Part shown: piece by piece, positions 49,600 through 59,627 of the stretch
How the letters are laid out: every line of letters starts with the position of its first letter
Numbering within the stretch: position 1 is the first letter of the stretch
NCBI GenBank assembly: GCA_014529385.2
Contig: CM043965.1
Location: forward strand, 63,137,933-63,201,932
Direction: 5' to 3'
Origin: Adiantum capillus-veneris
Taxonomy: Eukaryota; Streptophyta; Polypodiopsida; Polypodiales; Pteridaceae
Length of the DNA stretch: 64,000 bases
The notes under the pieces: generated by a model
Database searches by the model: none
What the model was told of the DNA's origin: nothing
What the model saw: the letters and a program-made list of their open reading frames with translations, nothing else
Program-made: the position numbers and the translations under genes

Positions 49600-50062
49600 A
49601 TCTTCTCCGTTTTCTCGGAAAGACCAATGGTCACATGTGACCGTACTCCTTGATAATGAAAGCTCACATAATTTTGTGGATGCAAAATTGGTACAAAAAC
49701 TGCACATGCAGACGCGGGACGGTGACAATGAGTATCGCATGAAAATGTCTCAAGGCGAAGATACCGATGTATGGAATCAAATGGTTCCTAACTTGACGCT
49801 TGAGCTGGTTGATTACAAAGAGAACTTGGATTTCTACATCATGCACCTTAATAGAACAGATATTATCTTAGAGATTCCATGGTTTTTTGATAAACAAGAT
49901 ACATTCTATATGGACTATGTACATCACTCCCTTGTTTTTGTTAAACAAGACATGTCTCATGTGTCAGTTTCGCTTTATAATCAGATTTTTGTAAATACTG
50001 GGTTTACGATAACAATTGTCACTGCTTTGAAAATGTTAAGGATACAAAATCTTTTGATGTAG
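49600..50062 (+). pseudogene. chromovirus protease
   Basis: The frame reads VLLDNESSHNFVDAKLV, where the family has LLDTGASHNFI; the catalytic DTG/DSG triad is changed to DNE. TDIILEIPWF corresponds to the ILGIPWL end motif. About 140 codons are open. The enzyme is predicted inactive. Confidence 0.75.
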
Positions 50063-50149
50063 ACTTTTACGTGTATATCATTGCATGGTTTGATTCATTA
50101 GAGCTTCGCACTCCTCTCACTGAATTTCGTAAAGATGTTTCATGTTCTT

Positions 50150-51417
50150 CTGTTGAACTTCGGGATTCTAACGAGTCCACCATTATCCAAGAAATCATGA
50201 CTAATTTCGAGGATGTCTTTCCTGATAATCTACCTCTAGGCTTGCTGCCTTCGAGAAGAGTAGATCGTGCCATTGAGGTGGCGGCTCATAGTCCGCCTTT
50301 CGAAGCAACCTTATTGGTTTTACTTCGTGCCATTGAGGTGGCGGCTGATAGTCGGCCTTTTTCAAAGCAACCTCATCGGTTTAGTAAAACCGAGGAGGAC
50401 AAGATTTGGTGACAACTGAGGGATTATCTCGACAAGGGGTTTGTTCAACCAAGTAAATCTCCATGGGGAGCGCCTGTATTACTTTCTCGAAAGAAGGATA
50501 ACACTATGCGTTTTTGTGTGGATTACAAGGGATTGAATAAACTCACTGCTAAGAATAGGTATCCACTCCTGCGTATGGATGATTTGATGGATCGACTCCA
50601 TGGAGCATTATACTTGACAAAGATAGACCTCAAATTAGGCCATCATCAAAACTGGAAGATGTTCCTAAAACACGTTTCCATACACGCTATGGTCACTATG
50701 GATTTCCGGTCTTACCTTTTAGTTTGACCATGCTCCTAGTATACCTAGATGAATCCAGGATAAGCCCAGATTCACCCTTAAAGGAAAGTGCAAGGTATAG
50801 ACCCATGGTAGTCACCCACAAGACAATATAACCATCAAATCCATCATGCATAGTATTGACTAAATACCACGACATCCCCACTAACGTCGGCAGTGCCCAA
50901 TAGTGGGTGTAGAACTAGGTACTAACATATGCTCCCAAACACAACACACAACACACACCACACACACACACACACATGAGCATAAGTTCAGCGTACTGAG
51001 TTTCTGTCATGACTCCGGAGATCAAGGGCAGACTCAGCCATAATGAAGCCTAGCACTAAAATCTAATAAGACCATTTCTCAACAACTTCGTTGTTGTATT
51101 TCAAAATGGCATCTTGATTTACAATCGGAGTTTATCCGAACATCTTGTGCAGATACGCACTGTTCTTGAAGTACTCTGAATTAAGAAGCTTTATGCTAAA
51201 GCATCTAAGTGCGACTTCTTCAAGAAAGAGCTTCTTTATCTCGTCATATTAGTACTCGCGACGAAATTTGCATTGACCCTGATAAATTGGATAAAGTGCG
51301 AAATTGGCATATTCTAAAGAATGTATGCAAAGTAAAGTCCTTCCTAGGCTTTATTGGAATTTTTCTTAAATTTATTAAGGATACTCTAAAGTTATTGCTC
51401 ACGCAACTTTCGAGAGG
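50150..51417 (+). pseudogene. chromovirus reverse transcriptase, interrupted
   Basis: In order: DVFPDNLPLGLLPSRRVDRA, a 66-bp tandem duplication around CGTGCCATTGAGGTGGCGGC (50265 and 50326), [40 protein letters not shown] and [15 protein letters not shown] 306-bp foreign insert occupies 50743-51048. After it NNFVVVFQNGILIYNRSLSE aligns with the active-site strand, where the family has YxDD. Both aspartates are changed (FQNG), so polymerase activity is lost. A solo LTR interrupts the following connection domain at 51418. Confidence 0.8.
50743..51048 (+). mobile_element. about 306-bp non-autonomous insertion in the RT
   Basis: It interrupts the RT frame between the region before the active site and the active-site strand. 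Similar 8-bp sequences lie at its edges (CCTAGTAT 50735-50742, CCTAGCAC 51049-51056), a likely target duplication. Its first about 90 bp repeat at 34966-35052. It contains a (CA)n tract at 50950-50976 and no coding sequence. Confidence 0.65.
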
Positions 51418-52040
51418 TATAACAAGAGAGCACCACTTGCCAACAGAAAAGAACAAACTTTAGACGCTTCAAAACAACTAAACAGAAAGAGAAACATTGC
51501 ACACAAGACATGAAGTAGTAAAGTTCCACCCCAAAAGAGCACTAGCCCCAAACCATGGCGCCCCTTTCGGTAATTCTTTATTTATTGCTTCTACTCAATA
51601 CAGGCCTTGTGGCTCTGTTATGCATCTGAGTGCAGTAGAATGGCAGAGAGAGAGCCCACAGTTCAATTCAAAGGCCCTTGGCCCTCAAAAGCAATTTACA
51701 TGAAAAGCAAATAGTCTAAAAGCAGTCTTCCAAAAGCTAGCGCTAATGGGTTGTTCGCCTGTCTGCGCAATTCACGAAAGTCCGTATAGTGCCACATCAA
51801 CATGTCAGTGCGAAATTTAAATCCTCCATACACGTGCCACATCATCAATTTTTACACAAGGGATTGTGTGTGTGAGTGTCCTTCTTTTAATTAATTTTGG
51901 CCCCATCGAACGGGATCCCATAAGTTGGTGTTTAAAATCCCAACCTTTAGTCCACTTGGCCAAACTTTAATAAGTTGACAAGTCTTCAATTCTTCTTCTT
52001 TTGTTGCTTCTCTTAGGGTTTAGGCCCGAAGCTAGTGACA
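51418..52040 (-). mobile_element. solo gypsy LTR, 623 bp
   Basis: Homologous to the LTR at 35244-36011. Flanked by AGAGG (51413-51417) and AGAAG (52041-52045), a one-mismatch 5-bp target duplication. It splits the RT/RNase H region of the chromovirus. Its two LTR partners were lost, presumably by recombination. Confidence 0.8.
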
Positions 52041-52045
52041 AGAAG

Positions 52046-52600
52046 GGTGAAAGGACCGAAGATTTGGAACCTCACCGTAAAGGTAATCCTCCTATCCTCT
52101 AGGATGAGCGTCTTGATGAGAGCTTTAAGACACTAAAGCACTTGGTGACTATTGCACCAATATTGCACATTGTGGATCCTAGCCAACCATTTGTAGTTGA
52201 GACAGATGCTAGTGATTATGCGCTTGGTGCGGCGCTATATCAGGATGGACCGCCTGTTGCGTTTGAAAGTAAGAAACTTTCTGACGTTGAAATGAGTTAT
52301 CCAACGTATTAAAAAGAGCTTTATGTCATGGTCGACGTTTTGAGGAAGTGGCGGCATCATCTACCTTTGTTGCATGGACAAACCATCACTCTTTGCATTG
52401 TGTCTGTGATCAAGGTGATCTCAAAGGCCGGAAGGCTAGATGGGTTGAACTTATGCAAGAGTTTGACTTTGAGATTTGCTACATGAAAGGATCTAGCAAT
52501 CGAGTTGTTGACGCACTCAGCCAGATTCCTAAGGTTAATGCTTTATCTATGGCTGAAATCTCGACAGATTTCTCTCTCTCCCCGAGGGCTATGTCGCTCC
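52046..52600 (+). pseudogene. chromovirus RNase H
   Basis: After the solo LTR the frame resumes with APILHIVDPSQPFVVETDAS, then YALGAALYQDGPPVAFESKK and YPTY-stop-KELYVMV, the gypsy RNase H order. The tether FEICYMKGSSNRVVDALSQI follows (52474-52533). One stop at 52310 and a shift near 52360 are visible. Confidence 0.8.
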
Positions 52601-52789
52601 GATAGGCATTTTGGTAAGATATGGAATAAGGTCGAAGTAGGGTGTGGCTTGCAGACAGGCTTGGGTGATCTGGAGACACAAGAGAGTTGTGCTGAAGAGA
52701 TGAGACAGGGACAATATTCCATTAGGGGTGGACTATTGTTTAGAATTGGAAAAGCCTGTGTCGGAAATGAATGACGTTAGATAAAGAAT

Positions 52790-53770
52790 TTTGTTTGAAT
52801 GCCATGATGTTCCTAACGCTAAGCACCTAGGCATCCAAAGAACTTTAGCATTGGCCAAACGATATTTCTGTTGGCCAAGGATACGCTCTTACATAGAGAG
52901 CTATGTGAAGAGATGCACTAGGTGTCAGGTCAACAAGGCAGAGCGCCTTAAGACAACTTGCTTGCTACATCCATTGGAAATCCCTGATGCCAAGTGGCAA
53001 AGTATCTCTATGAATTTTATTGTCGATTTGCCAAATACTAGTCGTGGCAACGATGCCATTTGGGTTGTGGTTGATAGACTCACAAAAATGGCAAAGTTGA
53101 TACTAACGAAGTCGACAATAAAAAGCCATGAGTTGACACTTTTATTCCTTGATCAGCTTTATAAGCTATACCGTCTGCCAAAGGATATCATCAATGATCG
53201 GGATACAAGGTTCACTGGGCAATTTGGGGCGAAGTTGAGTATGTTGTCCTCTGATCATCCTGAGTCCGATGGACACATTGAAAGGATGAATCGAACGTTG
53301 GAAGACATATTGAAAGCTACCTTCCACATTAGAGTTTGCCTATGATAGTAGCAAGCATTTTGCTACTGGATTTAGCCCATTCATCCTTATGGATGCATTT
53401 GAGCCTAAATCCCCTATTGCTATTTGCTTAGAGAAAGTCTAAGATCGCCAAGCTCATGATTTCTTGTATAACATGCAAGAAATGCTCGAATTGGCTAAGA
53501 AAAGTATAAGGACAGCTCATGATTGAGTTACTACTTATGCTAACCAAAGGAGATCTCCAAGGACTCTGGATGTGGGACAATGGGTCTATTTGAAGATACC
53601 CAAAGATTCCAAGACAATGCAAACTGGAAAGCATTATAAGCTTTCAACTAAATTTTGTGGTCTATTCTTGATCACAAAGAAAATCGATCCAGTTGCCTAT
53701 AAATTGACTCTTCCTTCGGATGTTAGCGTACATCCAATTTTTCGAGTCAATCGCCTTTAAGAAAAACTAG
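52790..53770 (+). pseudogene. chromovirus integrase
   Basis: A zinc-binding H2C2 region (FECHDVPNAKHLG and RCTRCQVNKAE) is followed by a core with MNFIVDLP (first Asp), NDRDTRFTGQFG (second Asp) and SDGHIERMNRTLED (Glu), so the DDE triad looks intact over 52790-53345. The C-terminal part (VGQWVYLKIPKDSKTMQTGK, then VHPIFRVNRL) is in another frame to 53760. This is the best-preserved part of the element. Confidence 0.85.
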
Positions 53771-53799
53771 ATGAAGCTGACACTCTTGTACCTATCGAG

Positions 53800-53995
53800 G
53801 AAAACGTCTGGGAAGATATCCAAACTGAGTATATTCCTCAAGAACCACAGGCCGCTTTAGATCACCGTACCCGTCATTCACCCATATCTGCCTGTGATGA
53901 GTATTTGATTAAATGGAAGGGTCGATATGAAAAGTTCGATACTTGGGAATCGATTGGAGCTACGAAACCTCAGTATCCCCACTTCATTGATTAGG
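53800..53995 (+). pseudogene. chromodomain of the chromovirus
   Basis: Reads YLIKWKGRYEKFDTWESIG, the chromodomain core (Y/W-W-W pattern), ending at a stop near 53995 just before the purine tract. It supports assignment to the chromovirus clade. Confidence 0.8.
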
Positions 53996-54024
53996 ACATC
54001 AATGGCCCTTAAGGGGGAAAAGTG

Positions 54025-54406
54025 TGTTATGTCCCATCACAAGAAAGAGCATCTAACCTATGATACCGTCGGGATGGGTGTCTAGTGTCCGAGCGAACGT
54101 AGTGTGAACCCGACCAATGTGCTAGTCGCTTTTATAAAAGTAGGCCAAGGCCTCATTTGCAGTTATCGACCCCCAATGGCAGAGTGCCACTGATTAGCCC
54201 GCAAAGCTAGGAGTGTGCGAGGTCACCTCGAGGAGGTGAGGGCAGGTGGTATGGGATGCCGGGTCTTACAAGTGTACGCCTACATCCTCAAATGTTGACC
54301 CCAGCAAGGGGGAGCTACCGAATGGTGGCTATGGTCGGATGGTTTGTCCGATGCGTGTTCATAGCTGGTCCGTGTAGCCGGGAGATCCTCCCGCAAGTTC
54401 GTTTCA
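54025..54406 (+). repeat. 3' LTR of the chromovirus
   Basis: 382 bp, preceded by the tract AAGGGGGAAAAG (54011-54022). Homologous to 42850-43206 with scattered differences and a roughly 25-bp extra stretch. Confidence 0.85.
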
Positions 54407-55087
54407 AAAAGACTAAAGTATTCCAAAGACATCCTCCAGATTCGGGATGAAGATATGCAAATCTATCCGCACTCTTCTTAAGCCCGAGGAGAATATATCT
54501 TTACATGATCCCTCCCACTTGGTTAATCCATCCCTATATCGGAATGTTGTGGGTTGTCTTCTATGGCTGACGTACACGCGCCCAACATTGCATTTTCACT
54601 TTCCATGACAAGATCCTTCTCGACCGAGCCTTGGCAACAACATCGACAGTGTGCTTTGTGTACTAAGACTTAGCGGTACATCTCTAGCACCTTGGAGTAT
54701 GGAATATTCTATGATTGCAATAGAGGTTGCACACTGCGAGATTGGTGTGATCCGAACCACACCCGTAACCCAAATTCACGACGCTCTACTATAGGAGTAA
54801 TTTTCACACTCAGCTCGAGACCTATTTCTTGGAGCAACAAGCGACAACCAAATGGCTTCGAAGATTGCTCAAGGAGTCAACGACCAGAGTTGAATTACAA
54901 TTGCCTAAGAACCCAATATTTCGTGCACGGACAAAGCATACAAGGGTTTGATCTCACTAGGTTTAAGAGCGGATTTTTGGCAAGAGATCTTTTATATATA
55001 TAGCGGTCCAGATCTGTTCCTCGGTAACTTGTTTTGTCATACCTTCGGCTCCTGTGTGTTGATCTGACCGCGGATGCTCAAAGGGGG
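54407..55087 (+). pseudogene. Ty1/copia reverse transcriptase end and RNase H (right half)
   Basis: Continues the copia element broken at 42849. It has VGCLLWLTYTRP (about 54550), then EYGIFYDCNRGCTLRDWCD, PNSRRSTIGVIFTLSSRPIS and SWSNKRQP, which are copia RNase H motifs. It ends near 54960 and leads to a purine tract CTCAAAGGGGG (55077-55087). Confidence 0.75.
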
Positions 55088-55310
55088 TGTTAAGAGTTTC
55101 ATCCCCCATTGCTTCAAGGTTCTTGGCAATTTGGTATGGCTAGTGGTTTTCCCCTACATACTACATTGTATGTACGCTACACGACCGGTCACTTTCAATT
55201 TGGTCCAATAGGTTTGTTTTGATCCAAACTTGGTGTTTCCAAGTTTTACAATTTTTATGAGTTTTTAAGGTTTTTTGAACATTTGTTATTTTTGAGTGGC
55301 ACCTAATTCA
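55088..55310 (+). repeat. start of the copia 3' LTR
   Basis: TGTTAAGAGTTTCATCCCCC follows the purine tract directly. The LTR is cut short by the minus-strand gypsy fragment that begins near 55311. Confidence 0.5.
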
Positions 55311-56706
55311 CTATATGTGCCTAGGGTGGGTAGTTGCAAAGCTCTCTAGGATATTGATCTGATGATAGCCACTTTTCGAGTTGATTCTGCTAAAACAAGT
55401 GGAACCTTGTAGCTTGTCCAATATATCATCAATTCTCGGTATTTTAAACATGTTCTTGATGGTGATTTTGTTGAGAGCTATATAGTCAATGCAACATTCG
55501 CTAAGATCCATCTTTCTTCAATACCAACAACACTGACGAACAATAAGGTGATGAATTGGGCTGAATTAGACCCTTCCTTTACCAGGAATCAAATCAATGG
55601 TGTGATCTTCAAGGCGTTGAGGAGATACCCGGTAAGCCTTTAGAGAAACCTTTGGCTTGAGCTAGGAGAAAATCTTGTTGTTTCTTCTCAAGGTCGGACA
55701 AATTTGATTATATTTCTACCCTTCTCATTCTTCAATGTCGCTTCTCTCCCTCTAGTCCACCACATCGTCGTTCTCGTGGAACTAGGGGATTCCCAAAAGG
55801 ACGTTACACCCTTCCAAAGGCATGATGTAAAAGTCCTCATGCCCTACATACCCCTGACAATGCAATCGAAGTTTGCCTATGAGAGGTGTAATGGAAACAT
55901 CCCGTCCTGGTGCCGCTCGAACTGCCTCGACCGGTGGTCTTATATCCTCTGGCGTAATTTCAAGTCAAGCAGCCAATTTAGTCTAGATGAAGTTGGCCTT
56001 AGCTCCCTAATCAAAGAAGATGAGGGCTTCCTGATCTCGTACTTTGCCCCTTGCTTTGCAAAGCTCTGTACTTTCATCCATTTGTTCCATGTCGGTCCCC
56101 ACAAAATCCGCTACCAGTCCTGCCTTCGTCTTGCCTTTCTTTGCTCACTCCTCCGCCGCTTTGGAACTCTCTAGCTTGTCCTTTGCCTCATCATTAGACG
56201 CTTTGTTGGAGCACTTGGCAAGTCATGCCCTTGTTCCCCACATACATAACATTTACCCTCCTTGTAGTACTCCAGGCACTACCTCTTGGTCTTCATGAGT
56301 CTGTTGACTCGTCGCTCTACAGCTTCATCAAAGTCATCCTCTGAGTACACCCTTGTCTTGGTGCCGCCGGTGTAGCTTTCTTCTTCAAAGCTGACTTGAG
56401 AGGCGAACGGATGGCGGCACCCATCAAGAATGCACCTCGTCAAGTGGATGCATCGCCAAAAAATTCGCGTACTAGGGATCCTTGGAGTATTGAAGCATTT
56501 CTCGAGCATACGTGTTGACCCGTTGTTGACGTTGCATGTCCATTCTTTTGTAAGTTGTGGGTGAAGACGGACCATATTCTTCTACAGAATCGTGGGAAGG
56601 CGATCGACGTTCATTAGAATCCTCGTTGTTTTTTTTCTGTTTCCAAGTGATCTGTTGTAACAGTTTTCTCCTGGCGGGATTCGTCAATTGAATCCATTGT
56701 GTTGTA

Positions 56707-56803
56707 AATGAAAGGATCGGATTCTCCGTAGAAGAAGAAACGTTTGAGCTCTAAATGAAAGGATCGGATACTCAGTAGAAGAAGAAACGTTTGAGCTCTA
56801 ATA
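56707..56803. repeat. 48-bp tandem duplication next to the primer-binding site
   Basis: AATGAAAGGATCGGAT through GAAACGTTTGAGCTCTAA occurs twice in a row, with three changes. Confidence 0.9.
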
Positions 56804-56806
56804 CCA
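56795..56806 (-). other. primer-binding site, initiator-Met tRNA type
   Basis: The minus strand reads TGGTATTAGAGC one base after the LTR end. Confidence 0.8.
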
Positions 56807-57080
56807 CTATAAGACTTGGACAATCCAAGCCAAAGATCTAGTGCAACACACGCGAGAGAAACTGAAAGAATTCGACATTGAGAGAAATAGACGACTCGGC
56901 ACAACGGAGTTCCGCGCCCAAAGATACTCGCCCCGAAGACTGGTCCCCCTTCTCGATATTTTTTTATTATTGCTCTTGGACAAGTACGAGGTCCGAGGGT
57001 CCTCTCTCCGCAGTGCTCCCAAAATTTGCCGACAGAGGAGGCCCTAGCACCGTTTTGAAGGCCCTTGACCTGTGAAGAGC

Positions 57081-58755
57081 TGAAACCAATCCGTGGTGGG
57101 GCGGTGGGCTTTGGCTTTCACCCGAAATTCTTTACTTTAGACACACACACAGAGCACTTTTGCAAAGAGAACCTGCGACGGGAATTAACACTTGAATACA
57201 CACATGACTCGGAAGCTAGAATGCCCCGAGCAAACGTCGACAACCTGTAGGCCCCAAAATTGGCGCCTCTTTCGGTATTTCTTTATTCTTTAGGAGGGTA
57301 AATTACAAAGTAAGGTCCTAGGAATCCTTTACCTGTATCACACTAGATACTACCTGATTTGGCTAAATTTCGGCAACATAACAACCCCAAAACTTGCGCG
57401 AAATCAATTCCCTTGCCGGATCTCACTTGCACTGGCGTAAACCCTCTGATTCTTGCCCAAAAACAGCAAATTCAGCTCGCTGTATTTACTGGTTTTTGCC
57501 CTGTTTTCAGCCCCAAACAGTCCCCTAATTGTCCTCTGCCAATGGGGCACTATTCCCAATGGTTCTAGCATCCGTATGGCTGAAAAACAGTCAATTTACA
57601 ACGCATACACAGCGCTGAAAACGCACCCATACAGTGAGGTTATGACCCTCACCGGTGCCTGCTTTGGAGTAGCAGTTAGCTACCCCTGTTCCTGCTGAAG
57701 GAGGCTCTTGCCTCGGCACAAAAGCATGAAACCACACAGCTGTACATCATTCAAATGAAGAGCCCTCTTATGAGGCATCACATAACTGCACGAAGGGGAT
57801 AGAGAGAGCACTGTGTAGCATGCAGGGCACCACTCCTAGCACCACACTGTACATGAGAGGGAAAGCAAGCATTCCATAGCTCTTAACCTGTGATAGGCTC
57901 TCAATGAAGCATCCCCCCAATCGAGTGCCCCCTCTGCTGCCCTTGCCCTGTAATGCATCTGTGAACAAATAGATGCAAAAAGGAGAAGATTTCCATGGCT
58001 GTCAAAACTTGCGTATCGCTGAAAACGCAGCAAAACAGCCCTGTAAACACGCATCTAATGCCTTCCAATGCTGAAAATGAGCTCCTTGGACCTAGGCAAA
58101 ATTCATGGGAAGCTCAAAAATGGAGAGAAATGGCTGAAAATCAATGCTAACAGCCTCCAAAACTTCTCCCAAAAGTCAGTTACGAGTTCTATTCTCCGAA
58201 ACTTGGTAAATTGACCAAAAAGTGCCATTTGGCACTCATACATACAATTTCCCCGCATTGGGCTTCTCGCTTAAAAATCTCTCAACTGGTGCATCAGTTG
58301 ACTTTGCAGCAGTGCAATAAAATGTTTCCCTAGTCATACCGAAGGTAATGATGCGAACACATTTCACGGCCCAAAATAGCAGTTCCCTAAATTTTAGGAG
58401 ATGCTTCCGTTGGGCTCCCACTAGTCATCTAACCATCTATCCTCATTGGGACCGCATCCAAAAGTGCAATGTGGCCCAACAGTCGACTACTTTCTGTTGG
58501 TGCTCCCACTTGACTTTATGCCTTTATTGAGTTCGCTTCCTAGTATCCACCAACTGCTAAGTGCGACAGGGGAACCCTTTTACTTTACAAGTTCCAGTGC
58601 CGCCCAACTCTCCGTCTGCGGGTGAAACTACCGTTCACATTGGTCATACAATGTCCAACCATTTGCAACTTCAAAAAGAGGGTCTCAGAAATAAAACAAA
58701 AATCATTGGAAAGAAACCAACAACTAAGGTTAGCAGTTGCCACGTCCCCGTGACA
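57081..58755 (-). repeat. 3' LTR of the deleted chromovirus
   Basis: On the minus strand it starts TGTCACGGGGACGTGGCAAC and ends GGTTTCA. Preceded by the tract CAAGAGGGGGGTA (58768-58756). Confidence 0.9.
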
Positions 58756-58914
58756 TACCCCCCTCTTGAAATCGCAAACGTCCTCAATTGCATACCATAA
58801 ATACATGCCACTGATGATCTTGTGTTGTTAGCACTCTTTTATCATCGCATGTATCTGCAAGAAAGACTGTCAAAACATATGTACAAATGACTTAATGAGA
58901 CCTTCATACTTTTG

Positions 58915-59229
58915 TCAAACTGTACACTGCTGTTGCACTGAATCAATGAGTACATTTGATGTGCTAGCTCTATCATTACCCCTCCTTTGCAGACATTGGG
59001 TTGGGGCATACATAGGCTGTAACCCAAAGGCCTCAAGATAAAGCTGCAATACACTTGGTGATTTTAACAGTTCATGCTCTTCCATCCACTTTGCATCCAT
59101 AGGTGGATAGTTCTTGAACTTCACCACATAGCATCTTGCAACCCGTCCCTTAACTTTTACATGTGCAAAAGGCTCTTGCCTCTGCAAACGAGCATAATTC
59201 CACAACACTGACGTACCACCCACGACCAA
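58915..59229 (-). pseudogene. chromodomain fragment of the deleted chromovirus
   Basis: Minus-strand frame with VKGRVARCYVVKFKNYPPMD and AKWMEEHELLKSPSVLQLYL, homologous to the chromodomain at 39440-39630 (VIRRFLVKNYPALDAKWMEE). About 104 codons are open. No other pol domain accompanies it. Confidence 0.8.
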
Positions 59230-59440
59230 GTAAGCTCAAATTTCAAGATGATTTACCAATGCGTCAAAGAATCCAAGCAATCGCCTCAGAGAATCGGCTA
59301 GCAACGTGCCACCTGGCAGACCCACATCACTCCCGCAGGAGATCTAGTGGCCAATCTACCACCGTGAGACCTCTCCCTATCTCATCTTGGTTCATACTTG
59401 CAAACCCTAAAAACGTAGCAAAAAATCAGCCCTAATTTGA

Positions 59441-59545
59441 TCACTTTTTGGAAGGGCGAACATGCGGAATTTCGTATCTGTCCTGTGAAGAGAAACCCTC
59501 TTCTATAATGCCCTTCCCTTTGTCGGCCATAGTATAATCCCGCGT
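59441..59545 (-). pseudogene. Gag N-terminal stub of the deleted chromovirus
   Basis: After the primer-binding site the minus strand has MADKGKGIIEEGFSSQDRYE, then PSKK and a stop. It looks like the first 30 codons of a Gag, joined after a deletion to the integrase end. Confidence 0.55.
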
Positions 59546-59611
59546 TCCTGTACTTTGAGTCTTTACCCAAAACAACCGAGGCTCACTCTTTGAGGAAAAA
59601 GTGATTGATAT

Positions 59612-59627
59612 CCCGGCAGTGGAACCA
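59612..59627 (-). other. primer-binding site, atypical
   Basis: The minus strand has TGGTTCCACTGCCGGG immediately after the LTR. It shares TGGT, CA and GCC positions with the initiator-Met site TGGTATCAGAGCC (9 of 13) but may pair with a different tRNA. Confidence 0.55.

Larger units (their letters stand above)
42850..54406 (+). mobile_element. Ty3/gypsy chromovirus, 11.6 kb, inserted into a copia element
   Basis: LTRs 42850-43206 and 54025-54406 both begin TGTTATGTCC and end CGTTTCA. The flanks are A-rich (AAAAA left, AAAAG right), compatible with a 4-5-bp target duplication. Joining the flanks restores a continuous copia pol reading (SPK followed by KYSKDIL). The primer-binding site at 43207 and purine tract before 54025 are in place. 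Gag, protease, RT, RNase H, integrase and chromodomain follow in gypsy order, all with defects. The 5.6-kb leader is swollen by insertions. Confidence 0.85.
55311..56806 (-). pseudogene. Ty3/gypsy gag-protease-RT remnant, minus strand
   Basis: Reading leftwards from the primer-binding site: Gag (56687-56279, with YKRMDMQRQQRVN and SEDDFDEAVERRVNRL), a zinc knuckle CYVCGEQGHD near 56260, a protease with GAKANFI near 56005, and RT with CIDYIALNKITIKNMFKIPR, then IDDILDKLQGS and GYHQI (55511-55311), where it stops. Frames are broken. Related to 62685-64000. The element's 5' LTR is 56808-61695, so everything beyond early RT is deleted. Confidence 0.75.

Noticed and set aside
55704-56298. Plus-strand frames of 156 and 84 codons
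   Set aside because: Antisense to the minus-strand gypsy protease and Gag, and close relatives of the shadows at 62951-63889.
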